Positions 22,386 through 33,900 of a stretch of DNA of 64,000 bases are shown here, one piece after another. The notes under the pieces were generated by a model that saw nothing but the letters and a program-made list of their open reading frames with translations, made no database searches and was not told where the DNA came from. Made by a program: the position numbers and the translations under genes. The number at the start of each line of letters is the position of its first letter. Position 1 is the first letter of the stretch. The stretch is from Cristatella mucedo. Lineage: Eukaryota > Bryozoa > Phylactolaemata > Cristatellidae. The DNA lies in contig WPIO01000086.1 of the NCBI GenBank assembly GCA_009760855.2, positions 1,165,001 through 1,229,000 on the forward strand. Direction: 5' to 3'.

Positions 22386-22751
22386 TCCAGAATTATGACA
22401 AATACTTGCAATACCATGCAGTCGCGGCAAATACTTTCGTCTCAGAGCCACAGCGCGGCGACGTTCTTAAAATCCCTTCTGTCCGGCATTGCAACGTAAC
22501 CTACGGGCATCATGTGGACATGTGCTCGATCCGTCTGGGCAAGCGCTAGAGTAGCTAGCCGTTATTTCTCATTCTTTTTTTGCGGTGTGACAGGACGATA
22601 CAGTTTTTCATAAGCTTAAGCGATGGTTAAACTGACTGCTGGTGCTCATCCATGTATTCACCTACAGTGGAAGAATAGGGTAGAACCAGTGCAAGCCTCC
22701 CGAAGTACAGGTAGGCTTTCCGCTTTCGTGCGTGGGTTAGAGAGAACGAGA

Positions 22752-22754
22752 GCA

Positions 22755-22805
<51 letters not shown>
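22752..22805. repeat. (GA)n microsatellite
   Basis: A pure GA tract of about 50 bases, followed by GCAGCATCTGG. Similar tracts lie at 46405 and 50290. Confidence 0.95.
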
Positions 22806-23464
22806 AGCATCTGGCAATGGCTCATCCACTCCTACAGCGGGCGTCCTTCTTTAGGAGCAGGGCATGCATACCGCGATCCTCCCTGCGTGCAGTGATTGCT
22901 GGCACCTCGCTGAGCGGCGCGCCTCGAACGGGTGTTGCTGCTTTTAGCAGGTGGTCAACTGCGGCGGCGCTTCTTTGAAGCTGCATGGGGAACGGTGCTA
23001 TCTTGTTATTTAGCGCTTGACCCCGAGCCCTTTTCAGAGCAATTTCTGGCAATTCACAACTCAAAGAGCCTGGATTACACTCGGGCGTCCAGCTTATTAC
23101 AGATGCGCTAGCAGCGTGAGACCGGGTGGTTTCTGTTAGAGTCCTTCCCGATTGCGCCTAAATCAGCCACGTCGATGACACCAGTACGAATTTGTTTTCG
23201 CAGTCCACCTCTAACGCGTGGGAGCAACGCTGCGCAGGCGCGATCTTCAGCGAAAGCCAGAAGTGTCGCATAATAGACGGCACGATACCACTAGCAGAAC
23301 ACGTCCGGTGGATCTTTTAGCGCTCAACTCTTACCCCAGTCAATTTCTGATGGCTTGGTGGGGGTGGGCCACCCGCACGTCCGATCAACTCGCCGCACAG
23401 GCGGAGATTTCGGAATTTCTGAGGTTCTGAGCGCTTCCAGTCGCTCTGTGAGCTACTTTCTTGA

Positions 23465-23950
23465 CAGAAAATGTACAATTTATTTGTATAGCGTCCAGAG
23501 ACAACGCAATTGCCATTCAGGCGCTTTGCATATGCTGCCGGGCTTCACCTCGGTCGCCACAGACGAGTGGGCTCCAAGCCCGACCAGCGTCAGAATATCC
23601 CCTGACCTGACCACATTTAAAAAGAATTTAAAAACACCTATTTAGGACAGCATTTAGTGGGTCCCTGTGATTTGTCCTTGATGTGCTTATGCGTGCTGAC
23701 ACTGTGCATGCTGCCACTAACCACATTTGCATGCTGACCCTGTGCATGTGACCCCTAACCATATTAATCATTTTGTTTGTTTTTCAAGCATGATTTTACT
23801 CTCCATTCAATTGCATTTCCCTTTGCAGCTAATGTAAAGCACCTAGAGAGAGAGAGATTGAGTTCTCTGAGGGCGCTTTGACAAGTGTATTATTATTATT
23901 ATTATTATTATAACCCCTGAGCCAAACCAGGACGGCATGTCTAGCCGCAC
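23465..23950 (-). mobile_element. SINE-A split by a LINE-A 3' end
   Basis: The SINE-A tail lies in reverse at 23465-23540 (ATTTATTTGTATAGCG, then CATTCAGGCGCTTTGC). The reversed head CTGAGCCAAACC is at 23915-23930. Between them, about 23565-23910, lies a plus-strand LINE-A 3' end with coding tail (TTTAAAAAGAATTTAAAAAC), 3' UTR and (ATT)n. The part of the SINE holding box B is poorly preserved. Confidence 0.65.
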
Positions 23951-24380
23951 CCCGATGCGACGTTGAGGTGCGCCTCATCTTCCCGAGGTGCGCGAGGTTT
24001 CCGGCGACTTCTACGGACGCACGCCGGAGTGGACCTTGAAAGTAGCAGGCGCAGGACTGCTTGACTCTAACGCGAAATAATAAACACGCGCATCGACAGC
24101 GCGACTTCCGATTTTTTTCATCAGTCGCACTGGGCCGTCGCGTGCGAGTATCGTCGGGCTCAAGGGGCGGGCAGGCGGGCGGCGGAAGGCGCGCGGCGGA
24201 AGGCGCGCGGCGGCGGGGGCGGACGCACTCTTTTTTGATCTGCCGGGTTCCTCGTCGAGCAGCCGGCTACAGCGTTTCGGCGGCAATGAAGGCGCCAGCT
24301 GCAGCTCCCATCGCTCGTCGGCGAAGCGAGCCGCTAGCCGCTCCGCCGGCAGCCAGCGCTGGCAGCGCTCCTAATTAGAT
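23940..24380. other. GC-rich, CpG-rich stretch
   Basis: Composition rises sharply, with GGCGGAAGGCGCGC-type short repeats at 24178-24215. Open frames here on both strands follow from the composition. No donor/acceptor pair or domain was seen, so a promoter-associated role is only possible. Confidence 0.4.
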
Positions 24381-24399
24381 TCTAGGAAAGTTGGCTCAT

Positions 24400-25385
24400 C
24401 GGCATCTGGCCTTGGAAATTCCAGAGATGGCGATCGCCGTTTCCGGTCGGCCACCCAGCTCGTCATTTGTCCGCTCTAACGCGCTCGTAAACGAGCCACT
24501 GCTGCGCGTCAGCCATTCGTCGCCCTGCGCGCTCTGTAGTAGTGTACGCCATGCATAGCCGGATTCGAACGCACCACCCCTGCGTGCGGGCGACGAGGGC
24601 TTTCGGGGCTGCGGCAAACCGTTCAGTTGTCAAGCCGCGACGCTGTTGTGCAGTGACTCGCGACCACTGCGGCCGTGGCCGCTGCGGCGTCGTTGGTGCA
24701 CGTCCAACTTGAAGGCTGGAAGTAGACGTGCATACTTTTGAAGATGTGCACAGGCTTCCGGCCAAGGGCCGAGCAGGATAGCTGACGCGGTCGATAGGCG
24801 AATGGATGGAGCTAGTCAAATGCAGCAAGATGAATCGATTGCCGAAAGAAAGCATCGCGCCTGGGCTCGCTCCTGCTCGGTTCGCCACCAGTTGCTGCTG
24901 CAAGGCTGCGTTCGGAGATGGCCCCCCATCCGCTAGCGCAGCAGAAATCCAGGAAGTGCCGCGTTTGCATGCGACTGCTACTGACGTTGCAGCGCGCTCA
25001 GCCTTGTCCATGTCAAAAGGGGAATGGATGAGACGCCGGGTCGCGAATACATATACAATACATATATAATACATAGATAATACGAAAAGCTTTGCTGGTG
25101 CAAAAAGCTGCTTTTGAACAGACGGCATAGATGGTGGACTCGTAGCAGCTTTTGATAACTTTTAGCTCCTGCTAAGAAAAACGCTGGCTCGGCGGCGGCC
25201 GGCGTATCATGTTCTTTGCTGGCATTCGTTTGGTTTGGCCTTAGTACTCGCTGGCTCGTAGGGTGTTCGCCTAGCCCCTCTAATTCGGACAGTGGTTTAA
25301 CGATTAGTCTAGCGTTTGCGACCGAAAAGTGCCTGCTGTATGTCTAGCGGTAGCAACTGGTCTCATAAGGTCTCGAATCCGTCAA
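24400..25385. other. Unassigned; long minus-strand open frame of doubtful meaning
   Basis: A 221-codon open frame runs on the minus strand from 25128 to 24463. Its content is unremarkable, it has no recognised domain, and it overlaps another open frame on the plus strand. It is most likely a GC-driven chance frame. Confidence 0.35.
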
Positions 25386-25978
25386 AAAATGACTTGCCGC
25401 CAAATAAAAGGCTGTAGTCAGGCCGCTACCAAAGAAAGCAACCCTAGACTTAGAGAACTTGAACAACTTCTACCCAGTCTCCCTTCTACCGTTTCTATCA
25501 AAGGCCCTGGAACGAGTCGTGGCAGACCAGCTGAACTCATATATTGAAACTTCAAACCTTGCTATAAAGTTCCTGTTTCGTTTTAGAGCTCATCGCTCCA
25601 CATAGCCAGCATTGCTTCGGGTGCATAACGACCTTCTTAGGAATGCTGATTTAGGTAAATTTTTTCTTCTTATTTTTCTGGATGTTTCGGCCGCATTTGA
25701 TTCTATTGATCACCAAGTTCTTCTCGAGTGCCTCTCATCTCGCCCGGGCATCGCTGGCGCTGCATTGCAATGGTTCAGATCCTACCTCAGTGGAGGACTC
25801 CAAAGTATTGATGTGAATTGACATAGATCATCTGAGGAAGCTCTGAAGGATGGGTACGTCAAGGCTATGTGCTTGCTTCTATTCTTTTCACGGTTTTTTC
25901 TCTTCCTCCTGCCGAAGTGATTGCCAGGCACAAACTGGGCTTTCACTTCTATACAGCTGACACTCAGTTGTACCTAGA

Positions 25979-26034
25979 AAGAGATTAAGTTCTCTCAGGG
26001 CACTTTATCAAGTGTATCATTATTACTATTATTA
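25979..26034 (+). mobile_element. Very short LINE-A tail insertion
   Basis: Only the hairpin and (ATT)n end are present. The host reads CAGTTGTACC before and ACCTCTGCTTTG after, against CAGTTGTACCTTTGCTTTG in intact copies, so ACC is duplicated. Confidence 0.8.
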
Positions 26035-26104
26035 CCTCTGCTTTGATCCCTCCCAGCCCTCCATCACGTCGAATTCTCTCAACTCTCTTCCTACATGTAA
26101 ATAA

Positions 26105-26257
26105 ATAAAATATAATAAATATAATTAGTTGTATAGCACCCTAAGAGAGTTTAATCCCTATAAGGCTCTTTACATATGCCACGGGGCTCGAGCCCACGAC
26201 CTCGGCCAGACCTTGATCGGGGCGAGCACCTTAACCACTGGGCCAAACAAGCTCGGC
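26105..26257 (-). mobile_element. SINE-A in host LINE-A
   Basis: The reversed tail (TTGTATAGCACCCTAAGAG), reversed box B (GGGGCTCGAGCCCACG) and head (GGCCAAACAAGCTCGGC) are all present. It is directly joined to a SINE-B in the other orientation. Confidence 0.8.
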
Positions 26258-26372
26258 AAATCCTGCTGTGGGCGATCCTTTATTGTTGCTGCAAGCGGAG
26301 GTGATAGCAGTAAAGGCTCTGCTGTCGCTATACCAAAGAGGCTGTTAAATCAGCTAGAATTTTACATCTCCT
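26258..26372 (+). mobile_element. SINE-B body joined to SINE-A
   Basis: It starts just after box B at AATCCTGCTGTGGG, carries GGTGATAGCAGTAAAGGC and CTGTCGCTATACC, and ends in GCTGTTAAATCAGCTAG. The tRNA-like head is missing at the junction with SINE-A. Confidence 0.75.
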
Positions 26373-26795
26373 TTTGAATCTGCAGGACATACGGGTGTCA
26401 TGTTCCAAAGTGACCTCTCAATAGACGAACGCATCAGCTCCACAGTCAAGCCTGCCTCTTTCAGCAACATAACATTGCTAAAAATTGGGCTTGTTTAGGC
26501 GGGATATCATATCTGAGTTTTCCACGCATTTGTGACCTCCCTTATTGACGTCTGTAACTCACTGCGTGCTGGTCTACCTATCTGTAAACTCAAGCGCTTA
26601 CAGCCGGTGCAAAACTCCACGAGCTATGCTTGTCTGTCGTAAGCGTCGCAGTTGCCACATCTCACCAAGTCTCGCCGACCTGCACTGGCTTTCAGTTAAG
26701 CAACGTATCAACTTCAAGGTTTTGTCGCTCACCTTTAGGTCCCTTCATTCTTTGGCTTCAGCATACTTATCAAATCTTCTCTCCCAACAGGTTAA

Positions 26796-28121
26796 TAATA
26801 ATAATCATGGACTTTATACAGCGCCCACAGAGAACTCAATCTCTCTCTGGGCCCTTTACGTTTGCCGCAAAGGAAAATGCAATTGAATGGTGAAAAATGT
26901 CATGCTTGATAAACAAACAAAATGGGTAACATGGTTAGGGGTGACATACACAGGGTCAGCACAAAAATGTGGTTAGTGGCACCGTGCACAGTGTCAGCAG
27001 GCGTAAGCACATGAAGGACGAATCACAGGGACCCACTAAATGCTGTCCTAAATAGGTGTGTTTTTAGGTTCCTTTTAAATGTGGTCAGGTCAGGGGATGT
27101 TCTGATGCAGGTCGGGAGGCAGTTCCAGGCTTTGGGAGCATACGAACTAAATGCACGGTCTCCAAAGGATTTGAGGTTTGTACGAGGTATTGGAAGACTG
27201 TTGGATTCTGAAAAGCGGGTGGTACGATGCTTGGCCTGGTGGGGGAGTAGATCTGAGAGCTAGGCTGGAGCCAAAGAATGAAGGGACCTAAAAGTGAGCG
27301 ACAAAACCTTGAAGTCAATCCGTTGCTTGACTGGTAGCCAGTGCAGATCGGCGAGAAGTGGAGTAACGTGGCAACTGCGACGCTCACGACAGACAAGCCT
27401 AGCTGCGGAGTTTAGCACCAGCTGCAATCGCCTGATCGCACATGCTGGTAAGCCAGTAAGCAGTGAGTTGCAGAAGTCGAGACGGGATGTCACGAATGCA
27501 TGAGCCAACTTGGACGTGGTATCCTTATCTAAACAAGCCCTAATTTTAGCAATGTTATGAAGCTGAAAATAGGCAGATTTGACTGTGGAGCTAATATGGT
27601 CGTCTAACGAGAGGTCACTTTGGAATGACACCTAGATTTCGAGCTGATTCAACTGGAGATATGCTGGCAGAGCCAATTTTGAGTGTCAGCCTTTCCAATT
27701 TCTGAATCACACTGGGTTGGCCCATAACTAGTAAGTTAGTTTTATCATCGTTTAGTTTTAGGAAATTTGCTGCCATCCATGTGCGGATGTCATCAATACA
27801 TGCAGCAAGTGAGTTGAGAGAATTTGAGGTGCTCGAAGGCTGGGAGGGATCAAAGCAAAGGAACAAACGAGTGTCATCCGCATAGAAGTGAAAGCCTAGA
27901 TTGTGCTTGGCAATCACATCAGCAAGAGGGAGAGTATAAACCGTGAAAAGAACCAGACCTAGCACGGAGCCCTGAGGTACCCCATATTTCAGAGGTACCT
28001 CAATTGATCTTTGTATATCCACGTCAATACTCTGGAGTCTCCCATTGAGATAGGACCTGAACCACTGCAGAGCAGCGCCAGTGATGCCCAGGCGAGATGA
28101 GAGGCGCTCTAGAAGAACTTA
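26796..28121 (-). mobile_element. LINE-A inserted in LINE-A, TSD AGGTTAA
   Basis: A 5'-truncated minus-strand LINE-A of 1326 bases is flanked by AGGTTAA on both sides (26789-26795 and 28122-28128). It begins, on its own strand, in the codons for KVLLERLSS, includes PQGSVLG and YADD, and ends with the tail and (ATT)n at 26796-26803. At 27615-27631 the frame shifts: two overlapping open frames (28022 down to 27615 and 27631 down to 27260) share the reading. The SGSL end is preserved in sequence. Confidence 0.93.
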
Positions 28122-28514
28122 AGGTTAAGGTGTTCGGAATCTAGCTGTTCACCCATACCTCGTACAAATCTCAAATCCTCTTGAGACCACACCTTTAGTT
28201 CGTATGCTCCCAAAGGCTGGAACTCTCTTCCGACTTACGTCATGACATCTTTCAAGTTCTCTACATTTAAAAAGAAACTAAAAACGCATCTATTTTTGAC
28301 AGCAGTATGTGGGTCCCTGTGATTCGTCCTTATGGTCTTATGCGTGCTGGCACTGCACATGCTGCCACTAACCTAACTTGCGTGCCGCCCCTGTGCATCC
28401 GAGCGTGCTACCACTAACCATTTGATCGGGCTTCCTGTGCAGCAAGTTTAAAGTGCCTAGAAAGAGATTGAGTTCTCTAAATGCGCTATATCAAATGCAG
28501 TAGTACAATAATAT

Positions 28515-30230
28515 TATTTTTACCTTCATCATACTGTTATTTCTTTATGTAAAGCCAAAGTCAATTGAAGATGTGTTAATCAGTCCCTTGATTCTGAACG
28601 TGCCATACAATAGGCAATTAGATTTGTTTTGAGAGTACGTCTCCATCAGACTCGGAAAAGATGCACCGACCAGTAAAGGGTAACGCAATGTAAGACACCG
28701 TTTTCCATGGTAGTATGCGTTATCTTCTTATATCGCACTCCTAAAAATGTATAAAATAAGCATTTTTCTTCAAAAACGTTTATCGGTAGGACAGTAATAC
28801 ATTGTTTGCAGTTTGCCCATTCTCAAACTGTCGAATTAGCGTGATCTAGTTCATATTTAGCAAAAAGAAAAGACAGTGGAATCAAATTGTACGTGTATTT
28901 ACACTAAAGTTGTATACAATGAAAAAACAGTTAGTTTATTTTTTCATTAATTTAAATTTCCACAGATCACTTTCGCGAATCGGCTTCCTAAATGAGGTCT
29001 CCCGTTCACACTTGGATTACGCTTTTTTAGTTGTACCGTGACTCGAAGTCCGCTTAATCATGGCGCCAGCGCGTGCCTTGCTCCTTGGAGAAGGCTCCAG
29101 CTTTCTCCGAGGAGCAAGATAGCCATAAATATTATGGACTTTTTCTACTCTACACTCCTCAACCGACCGTGATCTGATTCTTCACTGCAACCTCATCTAG
29201 CCCATTAGTAATCCGCCTCGCCGCGAGGTACTTTCGCGACATTCACGCGCTAGGAAGGGTTGTCCGTTCGAAATAGTCACTAGGTTCGCGCCAAATTTCT
29301 CAAATTTTAATAGTCGCTACTCATTTTCTCCCCTCTGTAGCATCCTAAAACTGATTAAATAATGTCACCCGCGAATTAATTATCTCTACCATGAATATTT
29401 TTTATGGCGTGCGTAAAAACTAGAGTAAAAATGTGTATGCTACCTTCCATAGGTTGCTAGTGGTTTTTGCAAGTGAAACAAGTGCACAAGATATGTCATG
29501 GTCACCAAAGGCATGTCCAATATGCGTCCTACACCTCATGCATCTGACCAGTTTCTTCTAAGGAGTACACCTTCGTCCTCATTACGATAAATTGGCCGCA
29601 GACGTTTTCTAAATGTGTCTTCCAGGTGCTTGCAACTACTCAATGCAATCTCAGAAGAAATACCAATATTCAGAAGCTGGAACTAGAGACGACTGGTGAG
29701 CTTAAGACTGGTGTATTTATACTATACTTATAGCGCTTGAAAGCAATATTTCACAAGAAAACTCCAAGTGATATATCGATAAATAAATTCATAAAATAAA
29801 TGATAAATACCATACCTCAACGAATTCATCTAGTGATAAACAATAACAGAACTCATCTTTTAGACTTAAAATGTTCTAAAATGATCATTAAAATCAAAGT
29901 TAAATTAATATTTTATGATTCAACAGCATGATTACATATCGACCCTTTATTGTATACAAAACTGAATTTTTTATTTAAAACAAACTTCTGTACAAAATTC
30001 AACTCGATTGTCACTTAAGTAAGTAGTAAGTATCACTGTCCAGGTCACAAAGCTGAGTTTTCTTAGAAAATAGCAAACGTTCGTTGTCAACACTTTGAGG
30101 TATAAGCAGTTGAAAAATTATATTTATTATCTAGAAGCAGAAAAAAAATTTTCTGCACGCTCAACCGAATCTATAGGTAATGATGGCTACAACCTATTGA
30201 TAATTTGCTCATTCAATTTTTTGACGACTG
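28515..30230. other. AT-rich, gene-free stretch
   Basis: No open frame of note, no SINE or LINE landmark and no splice-flanked exon was seen. It leads into the microsatellites at 30241. Confidence 0.55.
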
Positions 30231-30240
30231 TATACTCTCT

Positions 30241-30444
<204 letters not shown>

Positions 30445-30990
30445 TATATACAGCTCCGTATGCTTGCCACATTGGAGGTCGTAATTGCTTGCACAGTCGC
30501 TGGGTATTAGTCCAAACACTCAAGCAAGGTCAAGGTCTGCCGCATTCGAAACTGTATTCTGGCTACGCTGGGCGAGACATGCAGACTTGCTACTTTGCAT
30601 ATAAGTGATGCTTCTTTAATCGCGCCTGATGCAATTATGTCGGTTTCTAGAATTACTCATTCGATGGGACTCTTTTTTCAGCATGTTTGAGAGTGACTAG
30701 AGAAAGATGTAGTTCTCTTAGATTGGCTGGCTTGAGGGCACACGTGCACGTGCATAGAGTTAATAGAGCCAAAACTGTTAACTCTGGGTTAAATACCCTA
30801 GAACAAAAATCTCCAGTGGCATGGCCATGATGGGTAGAGTAAGACCTGCTTATATTCGGTCTTTGGAGGCCGCACGACGAATTTGCCGAAAAAAGGGGCC
30901 ACCGGACGCCGAATTTAAGAGGGAGTGCCTTAGTGTGATTCGCCCGTCAGGAGAGCGTGGAAGCAGTGCGGGAGAGATTCGGAGACAAAG

Positions 30991-33900
30991 ATGTCGTTCG
31001 TTTCGAAGGTCTCAAATGCTGCACAGCGTGCAACGCCGTTCCAGAAAGAGGATAAGCTCGGAAATGGGCTTCAGATTGTTACCCGTGATCCACGCGGTGC
31101 CGTCGTATCAGAGCAGTGCAAGTTCTGCAAGTTCTTTTGGGCGCGAAGACGTCTACACGGGCATCGGCACCACTCGCAAGAGCAAATGTAGGCGGCATAT
31201 CAAACGGTTCCAGCATCCGTAAGGAAAAACAACTATCGAAGTCATATGGAGATGCAGCATTACAGTGATTGGACCGATTACAAGGCTGCATCGGCGGAGG
31301 CAAAGAAAACCTTCTTTGATAATCGACCCGAAACTAGCAACACGCTGCATTCTTACTTCTAAAATACTAGCTGCAAGCTGGAGTTCAGCATCGGTGTCGA
31401 GAACTTGATCGGCGGTGTATTTTGGTACGATGACGTCGAAGAAGAATCGCTGTCGAAGGCTTTGTCTCAGCTCAAGATTTAGAACGACGGCCGCTGCAAT
31501 ATCGTCGTTACGAATCCACTGAGGTTTCTGTTGGCGATTAAGCATGTTTCATATGCCATATGTCATTCCGACAGACTGAGGCTGTAATTCACCATCACCA
31601 GGAGTTGACCAAAAATCCGAAATTAACGGGTGTGACCAGACATAAGGTTTTGAACCATGTGCGTCTCATGGTTGTTGTTTCACTTCAACGCATTTCTGAG
31701 CTTCTGAGCGACACCTTTACTTGGGCGTTCTCGTTTGCCTGCGACTGCACCTCGCACGCGAGCCTGTCTTACATGTCTGTGGGCCTACGTGTGCCTATTT
31801 TGGGATTCCTGGCCATTGTTCATTTGCTCCTGATTCCTATATTTGAACGCCACACAGCGGTCAGCCAGGTAACTATTGTCAAAGTCATTGACACCGAATT
31901 GTCGCTTTGGCGCTAGAAGTTATTTGGCGTCTCTTCAGATGGGGAGAATGCGATGACTGGAAGCCATGGCGGCGTCGTTACTCTTCTTGAGCAGGAAGCT
32001 GTCCATCGTGTCTTGTTTGTTTGGGGCCCTCTGCATCAGATGGGCTTGGTCATGAAGAAAGGCTTTGCCGACATCGATGACGGTGACTTCGTTAAGCAGG
32101 TCAGTTAATTGATAACTCACTTTCGTCGCTAAGGGAACGTGATTACGGAGGTACGCTCTACGCGTCTGAAGCTAACCAATCGTTAGCTCCACACAGGCAA
32201 GTCTTTGTTGTGCCTGCTACAAAACCGCATTCGACTTTTCTAACATATTCAGGAGAAACAATCTGATGGTGCACCAGACATGGAGTGGTGGATTACGGCG
32301 TCAGTGGTTACTGCTGTGTGCAGGTTTTTCAACATACAACTACCTACTTAGGAATGCAGACATGGGTAGATTGTCTCTTCTTGTTTTGCTCGATCTTTCG
32401 GCAGCTTTTGATACCATCGATCACAAAGTACTTCTAGAGCGCCTCTCATCTCGCCTGGGCATCACTGGCACTGCTCTGCAGTGGTTCAGGTCCTATCTCA
32501 GTGGGAGACTCCAGAGTGTTGACGTGAATGGACAAAGATCATCTGAAGTACCTCTAAAATATGGAGTACCTCAGGGCTCTGTGCTAGGTCCGATCCTTTT
32601 CACCGTTTATACTCTCCCTCTCGCTGATGTGATTGCCAAGCACAGTCTAGGCTTTCACTTCTATGCGGATGACACTCAGTTGTACCTTTGCTTTGATCCC
32701 TCCCAGCCTTCGAGCACCTCAAATTCTCTCAACTCACTTGCTGCATGCATTGATGACATCCGATCATGGATGGCAGCAAATTTTTAAAACTAAACGATGA
32801 TAAAACTAACTTACTAGTTATGGGCAAACCTAGTGTTATTCAGAAATTGGAAAGGCTGACTTTCAAAATTGGCTCAGCCACCATATCTCCAGTTGAATCA
32901 GCTCGAAATCTAGGTGTCATATTCCAAAGCGACCTCTCGTTAGACGACCACATCAGCTCCACAGTCAAATCAGCCTATTTTCAGCTTCATAACATAGCTA
33001 AAATTAGGGCTTGTTTAGATAAGGATACCACGTCCAAGTTGGTCCATGCATTCGTGACATCTCGTCTCGACTTCTGCAACTCACTGCATACTGGCCTACC
33101 AGCATGTGCGATCAGGCGATTGCAGCTGGTGCAAAACTCTGCAGCTAGGCTTGTCTGTCGTGAGCGTCGCAGTTGCCACATTACTCCACTTCTCGCCGGC
33201 CTGCACTGGTTACCAGTCAAGCAACGGATTGACTTCAAGGTTTTGTCGCTCACTTTTAGGTCTCTTCATTCTATGGCTCCAGCCTATCTTTCAGATATAC
33301 TACCCCATCAGGCAAAGCATCGTACCACTCGCTTTTCGGAATCCAACAGTCTAGAAATACCTCGTACAAACCTTAAATCCTTTGGAGACCGTGCATTTAG
33401 TTCATATGCTCCCAAAGCCTGGAACTCCCTCCCGACCTGCATCAGAACATCCCCTGACCTGACCACATTTAAAAGAAACTTAAAAACACACCTATTTAGG
33501 ACAGCATTTAGTGGGTCCTTGTGATTCGTCCTCGATGTGCTTATGCGTGCTGACACTGTGCATGCTGCCACTAACCACATTTGCATGCTGACCCAGTGCA
33601 TGTAACCCCTAACCATGTTATTCATTTTGTTTGTTTTTCAAGCATGATTTTACTTACTATTCTATTGCGTATCACTTTGCAGCAAATGTAAAGCGCCTAG
33701 AAAGAGATTAAGTTCTCTGAGGGCGCTTTATCAAGTGCAATATTATTATTATTATTAACGTTATATTCAAGCGGCAGTCGCGAGATCTCACCATTGGCCA
33801 GCAACGTTCCGAGATCGAGAAGCTGATCGCCCATCTATCTTTGTTATTCACAATTGACCAACTGGGCGAATATCATGCGGTAGATGCAATCGGAGTTGGA

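Larger units (their letters stand above)
25390..28510 (+). mobile_element. LINE-A host copy carrying nested insertions
   Basis: The plus-strand LINE-A begins near KAVVRPL (25405) and keeps the order of RT motifs (AFDSIDH near 25690, PQG-equivalent near 25860, the YADD region with Y-T-A-D near 25955) through the C-terminal region. It ends with the 3' UTR and tail at about 28510. Frameshifts and stops are common. It is interrupted by a LINE-A tail (25979-26034), a SINE-A (26105-26257), a SINE-B (26258-26372) and a second LINE-A in reverse (26796-28121). Confidence 0.85.

Noticed and set aside
24540-24620. tRNA-like GGATTCGAACG segment on the minus strand
   Set aside because: Only the box B resemblance is present. 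No box A at proper distance and no cloverleaf could be drawn.
24463-25128. 221-codon minus-strand open frame
   Set aside because: GC-rich composition explains its length. It has no domain or splice context and overlaps a plus-strand frame.
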